Assembly: GCA_021396245.1 (NCBI GenBank)
Contig: WNYE01000038.1
Coordinates: forward strand, 310,001 to 374,000
Source: Sporothrix humicola
Lineage: Eukaryota > Ascomycota > Sordariomycetes > Ophiostomatales > Ophiostomataceae
DNA: 64,000 nucleotides
Reading direction: 5' to 3'
This document shows, piece after piece, positions 1 through 13,232 of the stretch (positions are counted from its first letter, which is position 1; each line of letters opens with the position of its first letter). The translations under genes were made by a program, and so were the position numbers. The notes below the pieces were generated by a model. It made no database searches. It was not told the origin of the DNA and worked only from the letters and a program-made list of their open reading frames with translations.

Positions 1-63
1 TAGAAATCGGCAAGAAGTAAAAGAAAATAGACAAGAAATTAACATGAAAATAAGGGTGTAAAA

Positions 64-82
64 AGAGAGAGAGAGAGAGAGA
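64..82. repeat. GA dinucleotide microsatellite
   Basis: An uninterrupted run of about nine GA units lies in purine-rich DNA at the left edge. Confidence 0.9.
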
Positions 83-3000
83 AAGAAAAGGAAGAATCTA
101 AACAACGGAAGAATAATGGGCAGATAAAGGGCTGTGCCAGGAGAGTGTGGTAGTGTGTAATTAGGCGGTGTCTTAACTCACGGGCAGAGTTTGTTGCATC
201 AACAGCAAAGTGACGGCGTAGTTATTAAGACCGTTGCAGTGTATTTCCAGCAAAGGTGGAGAGAGGGCCGTGAGACTGGAAGGACAAGGCCGAGCAAGAA
301 AGAGACCATTCGCAGTGCGATCCCGACAAAAAGAGAACGAGAAGGCGGGTGGCGGTTTGATGTTGAGAAAGGCGTTCTGGGGCAGGATATCCGAGCTAAG
401 GCGTGTCAAACTTAGGCCAGGCCCCCCAGGTCAGGCCCAGAAACTAAAAGTTCGCTTCTGTAAAGGCGGCGCGGCTCGTAGGAGGGGACGGGGGATGGTG
501 GGTTGGTTGCAGGGCTCCGTAAAAAGCAAGTAGAATATGCAAAGAAGCAAATCGCCGAAAATTGACGAGGGGAAAGAAGTCAAGAAGAGGAAAAGAGAAG
601 GGGAAATACAGTGACAACTAGGGCAAGGCGTAAAAGACCACGAGCCGCCGCAACACAAAATATCGAGTACGGATAAGTTGATCTGATGTTCGTGTTTAGC
701 AGAGTTCAGCCGGGATCGTGTTGCCTTTTGGAATTGGACGTCGAGGGATAAGATAGGTTAAGATCGCAGCTGTCTGTTTGCCTTCGTTCTGGCTTTTCTC
801 TTGTTTTGTCTTTGTCGTTGTTATTGTCGTCCAAGATGAGAGGCTCTGGCTGGATGCGCGACGCTAACGGAATCAATCTTCAGCACGTTGCCAAAGTTGG
901 ACAGGGCTGTGAGGAGAGTGGTATCGTCTTCACGCACTGATCCTTTGCAGTTTTGGGATGGGCAGAGCCCCACGTTTTTTGTAAGTGTTTTTAGGTGGGT
1001 GCTGCTTGCTGTAGCGCACGATGTCACTCAACCGGTCTGTTGTTCGCAGAGGCGGTACTTGCATGCGCGGTGTCGATCTCGAGAGGTAGAAGTGATAGAG
1101 TGATGAGGAGGCCACAGGGGGGAAAAAAAAGGAAAGAGATAGAGGGAAAGGAGCCGAAACCTAGAAAGGAAAACGGGGCAATGAGAAAAGGGAGAGTAAG
1201 GAGTTGCAAATTGTTGACAGCAAAGCCAAGAAGAAGAAGAGGGCCAATGAGTGTCTTATATATTGGCCATATGGTCGAATGGGCAGCGCGTACGAGAGTA
1301 TTTTTTTTCAAGAGTTGTGTTTGGCTGGCCGGATGGACTTCTGCTCCGGAGAACGTGTTTGGTGGTCTCTGTTGGAGTGGACTTGGTCTGACCTTCTCTG
1401 CAGAGAGTGTGTTATTTTATTTCTGTCCAAGGTGGCGGTTGATGTGCTGGCCCTGTTATTCTGTTGTGGGTTTTGACCGTCAACGATGTTTGGTCAGGAC
1501 ACATGCGCGCATTTTGTTGTGAGGTCTGCCTGTTGGGTGGCCAATGGCCGAGTGTAAAATTCAACACCACTTTCTCTAGGTTGTTTTTGGATAAAAAAAA
1601 TATACGGACGACGTCGAGGCGACAGTCATAAGTCAGCGGTGACGCTGTCGTGTGTGTTGATCAAGATAAACGGTAATCGAAAATAGTGAAGGGATGGCAA
1701 AAAGCTGAATCGGCGGTAGATGCGCGCCTGTTATGCTGGTGTGTGGGAATGTGGAGAGGACTCATGCGCATAAACAGACAGGAACAGGCGAACAACGAAG
1801 CCGACAGGTGACAAATTGCCAATGGTAGCAGAATTGGCAAAATGTGCGGTCAAGAAAGGCCTGGCGTCAGACGGAAATCGGAGGCGGGGCAATATGAGAG
1901 TGTGGTGTTTTTTTTTCTTCGTCTCCCTTTGCTTTTTTTTTTTTTGTGCAGACTGGGAGTCTAGTAGAGAATGTATGTGCTTGGTAGAAAAAGAGGAATA
2001 GAGAGACTGGGCAAAACTCGAGGGCTAGGATGGGTGAAGAGTGCGGCAAAAGAAACGGCAGCACACCGCTGATGCAGAATGAGGTGCAGTCGAAAGGCGG
2101 TGCAGGTGGTGCAGGCCAACGTGGGGGTGGGTGATATCGAGATGAAGAGAATAAACAAATAAACAAGATCTGGCCTCGTGAGGCGGCAGGCTGGCCACGG
2201 ACGAGGCCGAAGAAACAACCGAAAAAAGAGGACAAAAGAACTGTATTTTGGGCCTGCAATTGAGCGGCCGGTCACGCTAACAACGGGCGAAGTATAAACA
2301 ACAATGGCGGATGAGGCCGTTATTCTGCAAAGGTAGGCCGAGTCGGCTAAGCTATTTCAAGGGCGGTGCTGTTGGGTGTCAGTGTTGGCGCGGCGAGGCT
2401 TTGGTGTTCGTTATGATGTTCGTTAGAAATGGGGCGACAGTGTGAAAAACGAGAAAGAAATGTGAGACTTGGGAGAAAGACGTGAATTTGTTGGGATAAA
2501 CAACCAAAAGGTCGTTTGAGGAAAGAGCTACAGGACAAAAGTGCACACTTGAGGAAGGAACAGTCGGGTACAGCTTCGCTCCTTCCCTAGATGGAAGCAG
2601 GGCTTCTGATACTCACGATGCCCTTTCGCGCCTGCCCATTTTAAGCCAGAGCCTGGCGCCAGACCTCCCAACATCTATTTCCCCTGGCGTACGGGGAGCG
2701 AGTGCTCCGTCGCGCCTTCCCGTCTACCCGCGCACTTGCACCTGCCGGTTTACATGTTTTTTTTTTTCCCTACCTCTCATTTTCAGGAGTTTCCTATCTT
2801 GCAAGAATTTTTCGGGCATGCACCTGCATCAGCATATGTGATGTTACATAGGCAGGACACACGCATCTGTGGCTGAATAAACGGTCTGGCGTTGCACGTT
2901 TACGACACATTGTGGTATTGTAGGAAGCCAACATGAAAATACCAAGGACAAGGGGGAGTGCGAGTCGCGGTTATTTTTATTTACTAAACTTTCTTTGACG

Positions 3001-6000
3001 GGGTTTGGCGGATCACAAGACAGCTTTTGTTACGTACAAAAAGGGAAAGAGACAAGAGAAGTAATCGAGTGAGGTATAAATAAGAGCCATGGGGGGCGGC
3101 TCGTATCCACGAAATCAGGGCAGGAGCAAGCAAGTGTGTGAAGAGACGCTGAAGTAGGAGTGAGCGGGAGGACACACCGGCCTGGGAGGGTGTATTTCTT
3201 ACCCAGGAAGGAGAAGCGTCTGCCGAGGAGGGAAACCGCGGTCGCTCTGCCCGATGCTTTGCTGCCTCTTTCCTTTCGTCTTATCCCTCAGAGCCAACAT
3301 CCTGGATCTGAATATGATATTTTTTCTTCTTCTTTTTCAACCCCTTTATCTTCTCACGGGAGAGGTTTGAGTCCTGCTTTTCCCTGAGTAAACTTGGTAC
3401 TTCCTCGTACGCAGCGCAGGGGGGTGGATACTACGCTTGCTGCATACCAGTGGTACACATTATGTCCTTGAGTATGCGAGCAATTACGAGTTGTATGACA
3501 CTTGAGCGACTATTTCACTCTAATCGAACTGTGTTTCTCATCCAATGTTGTATCGTCTTTCTTCCCCTTCAGCATTTTGAGCTCTTGTCTTCGACCTTCT
3601 CTTTATTCCTTGCCCTGCTCTTAGCTTGTCTTTTATACCCCAGCATTGTGTTCTGCACCCATCTTCAAGCGCACACAAGCACCCCCTCCATCACGGCCCA
3701 AAATTCTTCCCCTATGGCCTTGTACGGTCTCGTCCTTTCGGCGTTGCCTCGCAAAAAGACGAATGGTGCGCCCTCGCTGACGCCATGTGCATCGTGGCTA
3801 CTGCATGCGGGTGAAAAGTCAATGGGCGTTACAGCGTAGCCATTGGCTGACCAGCTAGCCGCCCTGCCGTCCAAGGACTCGAAGTACTGCTAAAAGGGGC
3901 AAGGCGAGGCCGGTGGATGTGTGCAATGGAACCACAGCGAAACATCGGAGGTCTTGTCAGGTCACACACGAACATTTCTTACGAGAAGTGGCCGCTTGTC
4001 GACTCCCTTTATGCCTGTGTACGGAGTACTTGGAATGTGCGTACTGGATAAATGTCAGCTACGACGTACGACGTACTCCATACATATATACATATGTACG
4101 CGGCACTCGTCAGATTGGGACCTTGACCTACCTTTGCTCGTGATGTTTGATTCCAACTGTTGAAATGAAGTCCTAGATTTCAGCTGGCGGACTGTATCAG
4201 CTCAGGGACCAAACCAGATTGTAGCCAGTCTGTTGGCTTTATTTTGCCTGCCGCTATTCCGTTGCAAGAGCGTAAATCACCACACCACAAACACACTTGC
4301 ACCAACAACCGAGAAAGGTGATGACAGAGGCACCCTTGAGGTGATTTTGAAATGTCTGTTGGTTTCGTCTGTTGGAAGACTGCCTCTCAACAGTGCACAG
4401 TCTTCTCTGCTGGACGGTGCCGACAGGTGGTATTCGTCTTCATGTTCTTGTCGCTCTCCACTCCCAAAACACCCTGGTCTGCGCACACTCTTGCCCCTTG
4501 CTTTGCAACTCGACGAGGCGCTAGCCTCTTTTCCTCAGTAATGTCTCCATTAAGGAACGTCGTCATGAACTTGAAGTTTCGAACTCGACGTGATCACTCA
4601 TACGGAGTCGACAAGTGGCAATCGAGTGCACACATGGACAGCAATCCATTGCCGGTTCCGGCACTTGGCCCAACAAGTTTTCTTTTCTTTTTTCGTTTTC
4701 TCCTTCCCTTTCTTCTTCTTCTATTTGGTCTCGCTTAAGGACATGGCGTTGAGCTCTGTGTGGACGAGAGTGCTCGCGGTGGTGACCAGAACCACTTGGA
4801 CTTGAAGAGGATGGCAATATCAATAGAACCGCTCGTAGATATTTACCTAAGCGGCATATACTTCGCAGTGTATTCAAGTTGATTGTCGTGTTGTCTGGTT
4901 TTTTCGCCATTTCTTCCCTCGAAAATGCGAACACCGCGTCATGCATCGTGCAAAGACACAGGAGAAACATAAGAGAATGGGGGCAAACAAGGGGATAATA
5001 GCAGGCGTGTTACACAGGTAGACCAGGGTGTGGGTGTGTCCGTGTGTTCTACCCGCTTCCCCACGCATGTTAGGCTGGGAGATCAGGCCTCCTGCTCCAG
5101 TCTGGTCGCCCGGCCTGGTATCTGGAGTTCGGATTCTGGATTCTGGCGTATGGTTCCTGCCTTTCGTATGGCTAATGGTATTCGATTTTTTTCTTCTTTT
5201 CTTTCTTGGTTTGTAATTGGCGATTCATTTTTGCTGTCTTGGCCATGAGCTGTCTGCGATATATGAAGCCGTCTGGATGCCTTTTAGGCTGTTGGGCCGT
5301 TTACGGCTTTGGTGACCTCATGGTCCCATGCAAAAGAAAAGAAAACCATGCAGCATCCATGCATGAGGAAAATGCAAGGCCAGGCCACACGCGACTGGCC
5401 CATGACTTGACCGCCGCCGCCACAACACACACTCAAGCACACTGGCTATTCTTTTCTTAAGAAAAAAAAAATGCGGCAATGTGCAAAAGAAGAGAGACAA
5501 GAAATGTCGCATCACGGCGGCTTTCGGAATGCATGGCAAAGCTTTCCGTGTCTTGCCCATCTGCGGCCTTGTGGCCCCAGCTGACTTGTCTTACCCCCCA
5601 CAAGCACATCCGCCACCTTTTTGTACTTGAACACAACCACAGCAGGTGGGAGTAGCAATGGCGTCTGGAAGCCTGGATGGTGTAACACGGGCAAGGCATC
5701 CCGTTTATCGGCTGAAGACAGGCAACGGCTTTGGGCCTTTGTGCCTTTTTACTGGGAGGGTGTGGGTGTGCCACTCGAACACGAAGCCTCACATCCAGTC
5801 CTCAATCGTGTCGATTCTTAGCAATCCATCGGTCATCTTGCTGTCTTCGCTCTTTGGTGACGAAGGCTCAGGTCCCTCTAAGTCCGGTCCGCTATGCAGT
5901 TGCTTCCATGTCAGTGCACATAAACAGATTAAAAAAGAGAAAAAAAGTGTCGAGTCAAGGGGGATATCAACATTAAGGGTGCCCACACACCCGCGCAGAG

Positions 6001-6544
6001 TCCTTGTGGTACAAACTTTTTCTCTCTCTCTTTTTCTTTCTTTTTCTTCTTTTTTTTCACTCTTTTCTCTCATACCTGGAGGTTGGGCCAATGCACATCC
6101 ATTGTGATGAGGGCTGAGAGAGAGGGGTACTTTCATGGACGGCGGTCTGCCGCTGTTGTTGGTTTGTTGGTTGTTGGCTGCATGAAGATGCAACAGCTTA
6201 TAGCCATTGGCTCGTTTCATGCCTGTTTTTGAGGGCGACTCTTCATTTTGTGCTGTATTTCTCGCTCTGGCCTTTGTATCGCCGACCCCCGCGCAGGAGC
6301 CAATGCCACGCATTACCAGCCACTGGAAGACTTCCTTGCGTGTGGGAGACATGGAAGGGCACAGATGCAAGAGAGCTGCACGTTTACTGCAAGACTGCAC
6401 CGGCCAGCACACCGATGCGGATCCTTTTTGTTTTTCTTGTTTCGGCAAAGGTAGATGATATACGACGTTGATGGGAGGGTGCAAGGGGGTGTTGTGGACA
6501 AGGGCCAATAGAGCAATGAAGTCATCCTCCAGTCCTGGCTTGTC

Positions 6545-6570
6545 CGCTTGTTCGCTTGTTCGCTTGTTCG
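6545..6570. repeat. 8-bp tandem repeat, CGCTTGTT x3
   Basis: Three perfect copies of CGCTTGTT start at 6545, 6553 and 6561, followed by a partial fourth. The repeat lies in the gene-free left arm and looks like simple replication slippage. Confidence 0.9.
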
Positions 6571-9245
6571 CCATATTGCCTGCTCGAAAGTGCAAAAAGC
6601 TCGAGCCGTCCAGTACGAGCAGACGTATTGGAGGATCCCCATCCGGACACACCGGCTATTTGCCCGTCATATTGTCCCCCGGCCGGTACCGTTGGTTCGT
6701 GTTGGATCCCTAGTTATTAGGTCGGCGAGCAGTTGCTGTTGGTCCTTTCTGTGTCTGTTTTGTGGTTTCTTATGGCGCGTCTCTCTCGAGAAAGTGAGGA
6801 AGGTCTATTCCGGCCGAAGAGGGTGTGATGACACCCTGGCAAACGCAAGACGCAAGACGCATCTTGGGAATTCGTATGCGAGGTCGACAAATTGGAATAT
6901 TTGCGGATGGGAAAGGGAGGGAGAGGGTGTCGAATTGATTTATGACAGTGCCAATGAGGACGAAGACAAATTCTTGGAAAATAACAATTGAGTCCTTGCA
7001 TGGGCTTGATGGGGTTTCATGGGGGAAAGGCGGCAAGTGCGCTTAGGTGACACAAACTCGTAACGGGGGAAGGAAGGACCTTGTGCGACCAGTGTGTGCA
7101 CCTTCCTTCCACAAAATTTGTGCAAAGCCGCCCCTTCACACTTTCCCTCCAGGAACTCACTACAAAAAAGGAAGTCGCGCTACGGGGTGCTCTTTCCGTT
7201 GCCTGCCCCGGTTAGGCCAGGATCTCGTCATATTACCAACAAGTATGATCCCTGGGCGTCTTCCCCGAGCGCCCTCACGATGATGGCGAGGAAAGAACGG
7301 ACCAAGCTTGCCTTCCCTTAAGCTGAACGAAATCGCAGGGAAGGAGTGGCAAACACAGGAAAAAGCATAGTACTTTTTCTGTCTGCAGCTTTTCGGGCTC
7401 TGTTGCACCTCCCCTTTTTGTGAGACCTGTAGGCACATATGCTGTGCAACCCACGTGATTGCCGTCCACGACGACATGCAAAAGCAAGGAGCGGATAAGG
7501 GAAAGAGGGAAGGCATCAAGCAGCAAAATGCTGGGAAGTAGCCGGATGATAAACAATGTGCCGACGACGATGCAGTCGGTTCGCGATGTGATCAAAAAGG
7601 TAGACTCGTACCTGTTTGTACCTCACCGAACTATCGCGGCCTAGTCAAGGCGCCGCTGTCACCTAGTTTTGAAACGGGGTCTAGCCGGGATAAGGGACGT
7701 CCACGTCTGACTTTCGCTTTCGAGCTCTTACGAAGGTCCGTTTTAAGACTGCGTCCTCATTTGATTGATATTCACAGGCTCCTCACCAGAGATTGACTCG
7801 ACGAATATCAACATGGCGACTGTGAGACATGTTGACAGGCCTGTTCTTCTCACATGCGTCGAGTACCTTTGACACAATGACAAGTCATATTTTCTGTTAT
7901 TTAAAGCCCTTTAGTCTTTTTGCCACCGACGGAACGATCCTCTCGTCAAGGCAAGCTAAAAGGCTAGTGTTAGTGCTCGGCTCGCGTTGGGTTGAGAGAC
8001 AGGACAGGGGACAACGGTACAACGTAATACTCCGTCCACCATGAGGAGACACGCTCGACACGCTTATCCAGTTGCCGGTCGTCCAGTTACCGGGCAGTCC
8101 AGTCATCGAGCCGCCTTTTCACCTTCCCCTTTCCCCATCCACGCCACACTGTGAAGAAACTGTGTAACACAACGGCAGCCGTGTGATTGGGAAGACACTA
8201 TAAAGGGTGGGTGCCACAGGGGCCTGCACGGGGCCTAAACAGGGACTTACCACTGGCCTCTGACTGGGAGTTATGCTCTCGGGGGCCAGACGACAAAAGG
8301 CCCGGCAAATCCAGACAAGGACAAAATCTATGGACCGACGAGACTGAACAAGGGGAGGCTCTGGACCAGCCAGTAGTTGGTCCACGTCCACGCATGGGAA
8401 GAACCACAAGGGCGGCACAACAGTACGAGGCGTGATGCGGTGCCTGTGTGATGATGGGGTACAAAAAGCACAAAGAGGACAAATGGACGTTGAACGTTGC
8501 ACGGGCGCTTTCCTGGCTCTTTGCGGCCACTTGCATATGGCCACTGCTCTGAAGCTTGGTGATGGTTGATTTTGGCGAAGGGCTGTGTCGTTAGACACCG
8601 ATGCTGACCGAGGATCTAGTCATGCTTCAAAACCAACGCCCAGTCGCAATACGACATGCAATATCTCACCTTTCCCACGAACCATTTTTCATGTTGTACT
8701 CGTGCCGGCCCTTCTCGGGCATTATCAAGTGGAACTACTACGGCCGGACTGGTAATACTTCTTGCCCCCTTATTCTCTAAGAGAGAGAAATATATAATAA
8801 ACAAACAAATTTGAACAAAACTAAATAGTCGCCAATACATTTCGAGCATCGTGGTGACAGCCCTGCCGAATTACTTGCATGGCCGACGGCTTGTAAGACG
8901 TGGGCGTCGATGTGTGAAACGTCTGGCCGCCGAAACATCGTACGTCTTCTGGATTGAATGGATAAATGTTGATTTTGAAAAAAGGAACAGAAATATTTTT
9001 CAAAGTAAAAAATTAGACAGAAATTCGGGCACTGTTTACTTACAACCCCTGGCGATCTTTGGTGTGACACAAAAGTACAAGGCTGACGCAGATGGTTTTG
9101 GGGGTTTGGGGAGTGGCTCCAGGGGGATGTTAGGCGGATGCCAGCGGGATAGCGCACTAATTGGTCGCAGCCTTGCAGCGTGGGAGCGTTGGACGGCTCA
9201 ACTGTTGGCGCGCTACCCCGCTAAAATCTTTAGCACGGGAGGTAA

Positions 9246-9260
9246 ACGCGTCGAACGCGT
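9246..9260 (+). promoter_or_regulatory. Paired MluI cell-cycle boxes upstream of mis6
   Basis: Two perfect ACGCGT hexamers sit at 9246-9251 and 9255-9260, within the direct repeat CGAACGCGTC/TAAACGCGTC, about 165 bp before the mis6 start codon. ACGCGT is the known binding site of the G1/S factor MBF (Mbp1-Swi6 or Cdc10-Res type). Its presence twice before a kinetochore gene suggests G1/S transcription; that function is inferred, not shown. Confidence 0.65.
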
Positions 9261-9421
9261 CTTCTCTTTGACCTCACGCAACCACGACCACAGCGTCACC
9301 ACGATAATAGCCTCGCCGATACGGAGGCAATGCCGGCCCCGACACCGATCCGGAACTAACAATTGACAATCTTTCGACACAATTCAATTGACTCCTAGCC
9401 TTTTTCCGCCCCCGATTCGCC

Positions 9422-11843
9422 ATGGACACCGAGCCCGACGAAGAGATCGCGGCTCTGGCCGGCGACCTCGTACAAGGTAAACTCTCTCGAGATTGCAAGA
9501 TCTGATACCCAGCCTGCTAACACGCCCAGCCGCCAAGGTCCCTGCAAAACGTCGGCCCTTCTCTATCAAACCCACCGTCGAACGTCTCACAGCTCTCGCC
9601 TACGAGCACGGCCTGAGATCTGATGTTCTCCGCACACTGGTGGTCGACGTCTTGGCCGCCCCTGGCGTCCTGCTCGACCAAGCCAGCCTCGGCAGCCTGA
9701 TTCGCAACCTGTACCCATCCGCCGCCATCCCGGATGAGGTGGTCCTCGCCATTGTCGGCTGTTTGGGGCAGGGCCAGCTCAAACCGTCGCTCCCCGTCCA
9801 ATCCCTTCTCCTTAGATGGCTTGTGCTCGTGTACCACGTGCTGTCCCCCTCGGCTCTGGCAGTGCTGTCGCGGTCGTACGCGGTCCTCTTTAATTTTTTG
9901 GACACGGCGGGCATCCGGCCGCAGCTGTGCCACGTGCTAGTCCTCATTACGCGACGCAAGCACGTCCGGCCATTTCGCATCCAGGCGACGTAAGTGGAAC
10001 GATGTGCGGAATGAATTTGAATGCCCCCTAACTAACGTTTTGTAGCCTCTCCCTCTCCCGCCAGATTGGACACGACCCTCACTTGATCGGCCTTCTCCGC
10101 GTCTTCAAAAACTACTACCCCGAAGTGATTGTCGGCGAGGCCACACGCGGCAGAGCATCGCCGTTCAAGCATCCCGACCCGCAGTGGCGGACACATCTCG
10201 ACGAATTGCGCTTGACCCGTCAGCAGAACCGTAAAGACACCAACAGCCGGAACAAGGGTGCCAACGGCGTCGACCTCATGGACGATGCGCCCTACAATGG
10301 GTTCCGCGTCCGGCACGACATGTCTGCAAAACGAGGCAAGGGTGTCCGCCTCCCCACAGTCCACACGATCCATGCCCAAGAAGAGTCTGTCACGCTCGAA
10401 GAGATTGACAGCGCGGCCGGCTTGGTGGCACACTTTGAGACGATTGAGCTGCCGAGCCAGCTGGTGGCCGTGCTGGCGGATCCCCTCCTCCAGAAACTGT
10501 TGTTGCTGCGGCCAAACGATGATGCCTTCAAACGCGTCGACAACTGGCTCGAATCGTGTGTAGAGAGCACGTCCAGCGGCGGCAATAGCCACGACGAACT
10601 GATGGATTTGCTGGAGGTGGTCCACGACTACATTACGAACACCAAGACGTTTCCGCCTGTCTTCCACAAGTTCTTTGGCGCGATTCTGGCCAAGTGGAAC
10701 GGCCAAGACAAGAAAGCCCTGATTCTCGAATCCCTGGCCTATGTCCCGATCGAGAACTTTTCAGAAACATACAAGGCGACATATGCGCTGCTGGAAGCAC
10801 GACTGCTCAACAACGAGGTGTCTTCGCAGCTCGACCTGCTGTCATTCTACACTCTTGTGCTGCGGCAGTGGAGAATCACCATGATGGCCGTGGCAGGAAC
10901 AGACGACGAGGCCGGCAGTAAGGCCGCCGTGTCACTCAAAGCCCTTGTCGAGCACGTCAACGGCCTCGTGCTTGCCCTCGTTCAGAACTCAGTCGGCGCC
11001 TCACCCTCGAGCCCCAACAACGGTGGCGTTTCTACGATCGCCCTACTAGGTATTCTCGATTTCTACGAAGAGATTACGGCCGTGCTCGCCCTGCGCCGCG
11101 ACGACGTCCTCGCATCCGTCCAAGAACTAATTCCGCCACCAGCCGCCGTCTACGCCCTTCACTTCCACCAGTCCTCTGCTGTTGTGTCGCGTCTTTATGG
11201 AATCCTCGCCAACTACAAGCGGGGACTGGAAGCAGCCATGTCACGCCGGCCGGGTCGCAGTGCGGCAGCTGCCCTCGCTCTTTCGGCTACTGCAAATCTG
11301 CAGCCCTTGTCTATGCCGCTCACTGACCACGAACGTGCCCGCGTCAATCTGTTCAACGGCTACTTGATGGACGTCTGCAACTGTGTGTGGCGCTCACGCG
11401 CGTTCTCGTCGACCGACACCAACGCTCTGGGCTGCCGCGTCGACGGTGCCGTCGTGGGCCGCCTGGTCGGCTACATCCAGACTTTGCTCGACCGCGATTT
11501 ACCTTTGGCCGCCGCCTTTAGTCTGTCGCACTCGCCGACACTCTGCCTGCAGGCGATCCAATATCTGCGCAAACTCGAGGACGAGGCCATAGAGGCAGCC
11601 GAGAAGGCGGCGAATACCGACAGCGCCGCGCAACATCCACGCCTCAAACACCGGCACGCGGGCCCTGTGACGCAGGCTGCCCTTTTGCGGCTGTCCAATT
11701 CGGGCGGACTGCGGATAACCTGGCAGACGTATCGGTCGGGACTGCTTGTGCACCTCGAGAAGCAGCATTTGGGCGGCATTGCGTCGTTGATGTACAACAC
11801 TATGAAGAACCTCATGAATGCCCGAGCCAGCCAGGGGGGTTGA
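9422..11843 (+). CDS. mis6: Mis6 / CENP-I inner kinetochore protein
   Basis: This gene encodes the CENP-I/Mis6 (Ctf3) subunit of the constitutive centromere-associated network, which binds centromeric CENP-A chromatin and supports kinetochore assembly. Exons are 9422-9476, 9530-9989 and 10046-11843, giving 770 residues. Both introns (53 and 56 bp) have GT-AG ends and CTAAC-type branch sites, and the reading phase is kept across both. The family signature is in exon 2: an alpha-helical segment rich in Leu with LFNFLDTAGIRPQLCHVL followed by the basic TRRKHVRPFR stretch. Exon 3 continues with DPHLIGLLRVFKNYYPE and long helical repeats to the C-terminus. No catalytic domain is expected. The start at 9422 is the first ATG after the promoter boxes. 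caf16 follows on the same strand 375 bp downstream. The family call is firm; binding partners are taken from the family. Confidence 0.9.
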
Positions 11844-12218
11844 GAGGTGAAGAAATGGCAAAGGTTATTAATATGGTTTTGAGATCGAATAAGTGATGTT
11901 CGACTAGTGCGGGTCTGGCGCAACTCACCCGCGACGGCGGTCTTTCGGCGTTGTATTACCGCTGGGGCGCCGCCGGTCCACTCACTGTACTGAAAATGGT
12001 CTCATACAACCCCACTATGAGCCACAATTCACGGGCTCATTTATTGCCCCAAAATCGTCACCACCTTCAAGCTCACGTCACACCCGTCACCCGATCAATT
12101 TTCATCCCTTCATCTCACCTGTCTTTTTACTTTCATCCCAACTTTATACTTTTCACACAGGCTCAGACTGAATACAATTAAACACCAGCAGCACAGCACA
12201 GCTGCCAAACGACACACC
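11844..12218. other. Intergenic: mis6 3' end and caf16 promoter
   Basis: No coding potential is seen. The + strand becomes pyrimidine-rich from about 12060 to 12180, as expected for the caf16 leader. Confidence 0.7.
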
Positions 12219-13232
12219 ATGGCTGACTCACAGCCAGCAGAGGCCGCTTCTGCGTCGACTGACGTCCCCGTCATTCAGACAAAGGGCCTCACATACTCGT
12301 TCCCCGACTACAGCACGGGTATCTCGGACATTACCCTCGACCTACCCGCCGGCAGCCGCACGCTGCTGATTGGCGCCAATGGTGCCGGCAAAACGACTCT
12401 CCTCCGGCTGCTCGCGGGCAAGCGTCTCGCGCCCAAGGAGAGCATCCGCATCCAGGGCGTCGATCCCTTTTCGCGCGGTCTCGAGGGTGTGACCTATCTA
12501 GGCCTGGAATGGGTGCTGAACCCCGTGGTCCGCCGTGACATTGGCGTCGACGAGCTCTTGGCTTCTGTGGGAGGTGACGCTTACCCTGCCCGCCGTGACG
12601 AGCTTGTCTCTGTCCTCGACATTGACACCTCCTGGCGCATGCATGCCGTCAGCGACGGCGAGCGACGCCGCGTGCAGCTGGCCATGGGTCTGGTCCGGCC
12701 GTGGCGTGTTTTGCTTCTCGACGAAATTACTGTCGACCTCGACGTCTGGACCCGCGCCCAGTTCCTCGGATGGCTGCGCCAAGAGTGCGAGCGCCACCCG
12801 GACCGCGATGCAGGCCTGCCGCCGCCGACCATCGTCTATGCCACGCATATTCTGGACCACCTCGCCGGCTGGCCAACCCATTTGGTGCATATGCACATGG
12901 GCACCGTCCGCGAATGGGGCCCGGCCTCGCATTTCCTGGACAACCCGGCCTACATTGAGCAGCGACTCGCCAAGCAGCGCAACGCCGAAAAAACCGAGGT
13001 CGATGGCCGGCACACGGGCAAGAACAGCCCGGCCCTCAGCCTGCTGGGCGCGTCGGGCAACTCGCGGCTGGGCGACCTAGTGCTGGCGTGGCTGCGGGAG
13101 GATCTTAGAGATCGCGGCCCGCGGAGCCAGAACCGACGCGGACCCGAAGGCCTGTCGTACCTGGTGCAGGGCATTGGCGGGTACGGCCTCGAGGTGTGGT
13201 CCAAGGACGACGGCGTCCCGAAGAAGGGTTAG
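12219..13232 (+). CDS. caf16: Caf16-type soluble ABC ATPase
   Basis: This is an intronless 337-residue gene for a single ABC ATPase domain with no membrane segments, matching the Caf16 family. Yeast Caf16 is associated with the CCR4-NOT complex and with transcription. Visible motifs are Walker A GANGAGKTT at about 52-60, the signature VSDGERRR at about 144-151 (SDGE replaces the usual SGGQ, as is typical of this family), Walker B VLLLDE at about 164-169 and the switch histidine in YATHILDHL. The start ATG follows ACACC and is the first in frame. The extra C-terminus after about 250 is Gly/Arg-rich and not part of the ATPase core. It lies between mis6 (same strand) and a convergent dehydrogenase. 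The precise role in this fungus is inferred from yeast. Confidence 0.88.
   Translation: MADSQPAEAASASTDVPVIQTKGLTYSFPDYSTGISDITLDLPAGSRTLLIGANGAGKTTLLRLLAGKRLAPKESIRIQGVDPFSRGLEGVTYLGLEWVLNPVVRRDIGVDELLASVGGDAYPARRDELVSVLDIDTSWRMHAVSDGERRRVQLAMGLVRPWRVLLLDEITVDLDVWTRAQFLGWLRQECERHPDRDAGLPPPTIVYATHILDHLAGWPTHLVHMHMGTVREWGPASHFLDNPAYIEQRLAKQRNAEKTEVDGRHTGKNSPALSLLGASGNSRLGDLVLAWLREDLRDRGPRSQNRRGPEGLSYLVQGIGGYGLEVWSKDDGVPKKG

Larger units (their letters stand above)
1..9245. other. Long gene-free stretch
   Basis: No open frame here has the C/G-ending codon use, recognisable domains or plausible splice structure of the other genes in the window. From 1 to about 2560 the + strand is strongly purine-rich, including an 18-20 bp GA run at 64-82. 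Read on the minus strand this is pyrimidine-rich, like the leaders of the real genes, so it may be promoter or leader DNA of a leftward gene lying outside the window (inference). From about 2560 to 9245 the composition is mixed. A minus-strand frame of 287 codons (5789-6652) stays open, but it begins without an ATG and is full of simple sequence. A small lineage-specific or noncoding transcript cannot be excluded. Confidence 0.6.

Noticed and set aside
5789..6652. 287-codon open frame on the minus strand
   Set aside because: It has no ATG at its start (GTG), contains simple-sequence Lys/Glu/Arg runs, lacks C/G-ending codon bias and shows no domain.
8445..8550. GTGATGA to CTGA pair about 100 bp apart
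   Set aside because: No stem and no guide that I can match to rRNA.
8851..9366. 171-codon plus-strand frame before mis6
   Set aside because: No domain, codon use unlike the real genes, and it overlaps the mis6 promoter boxes.
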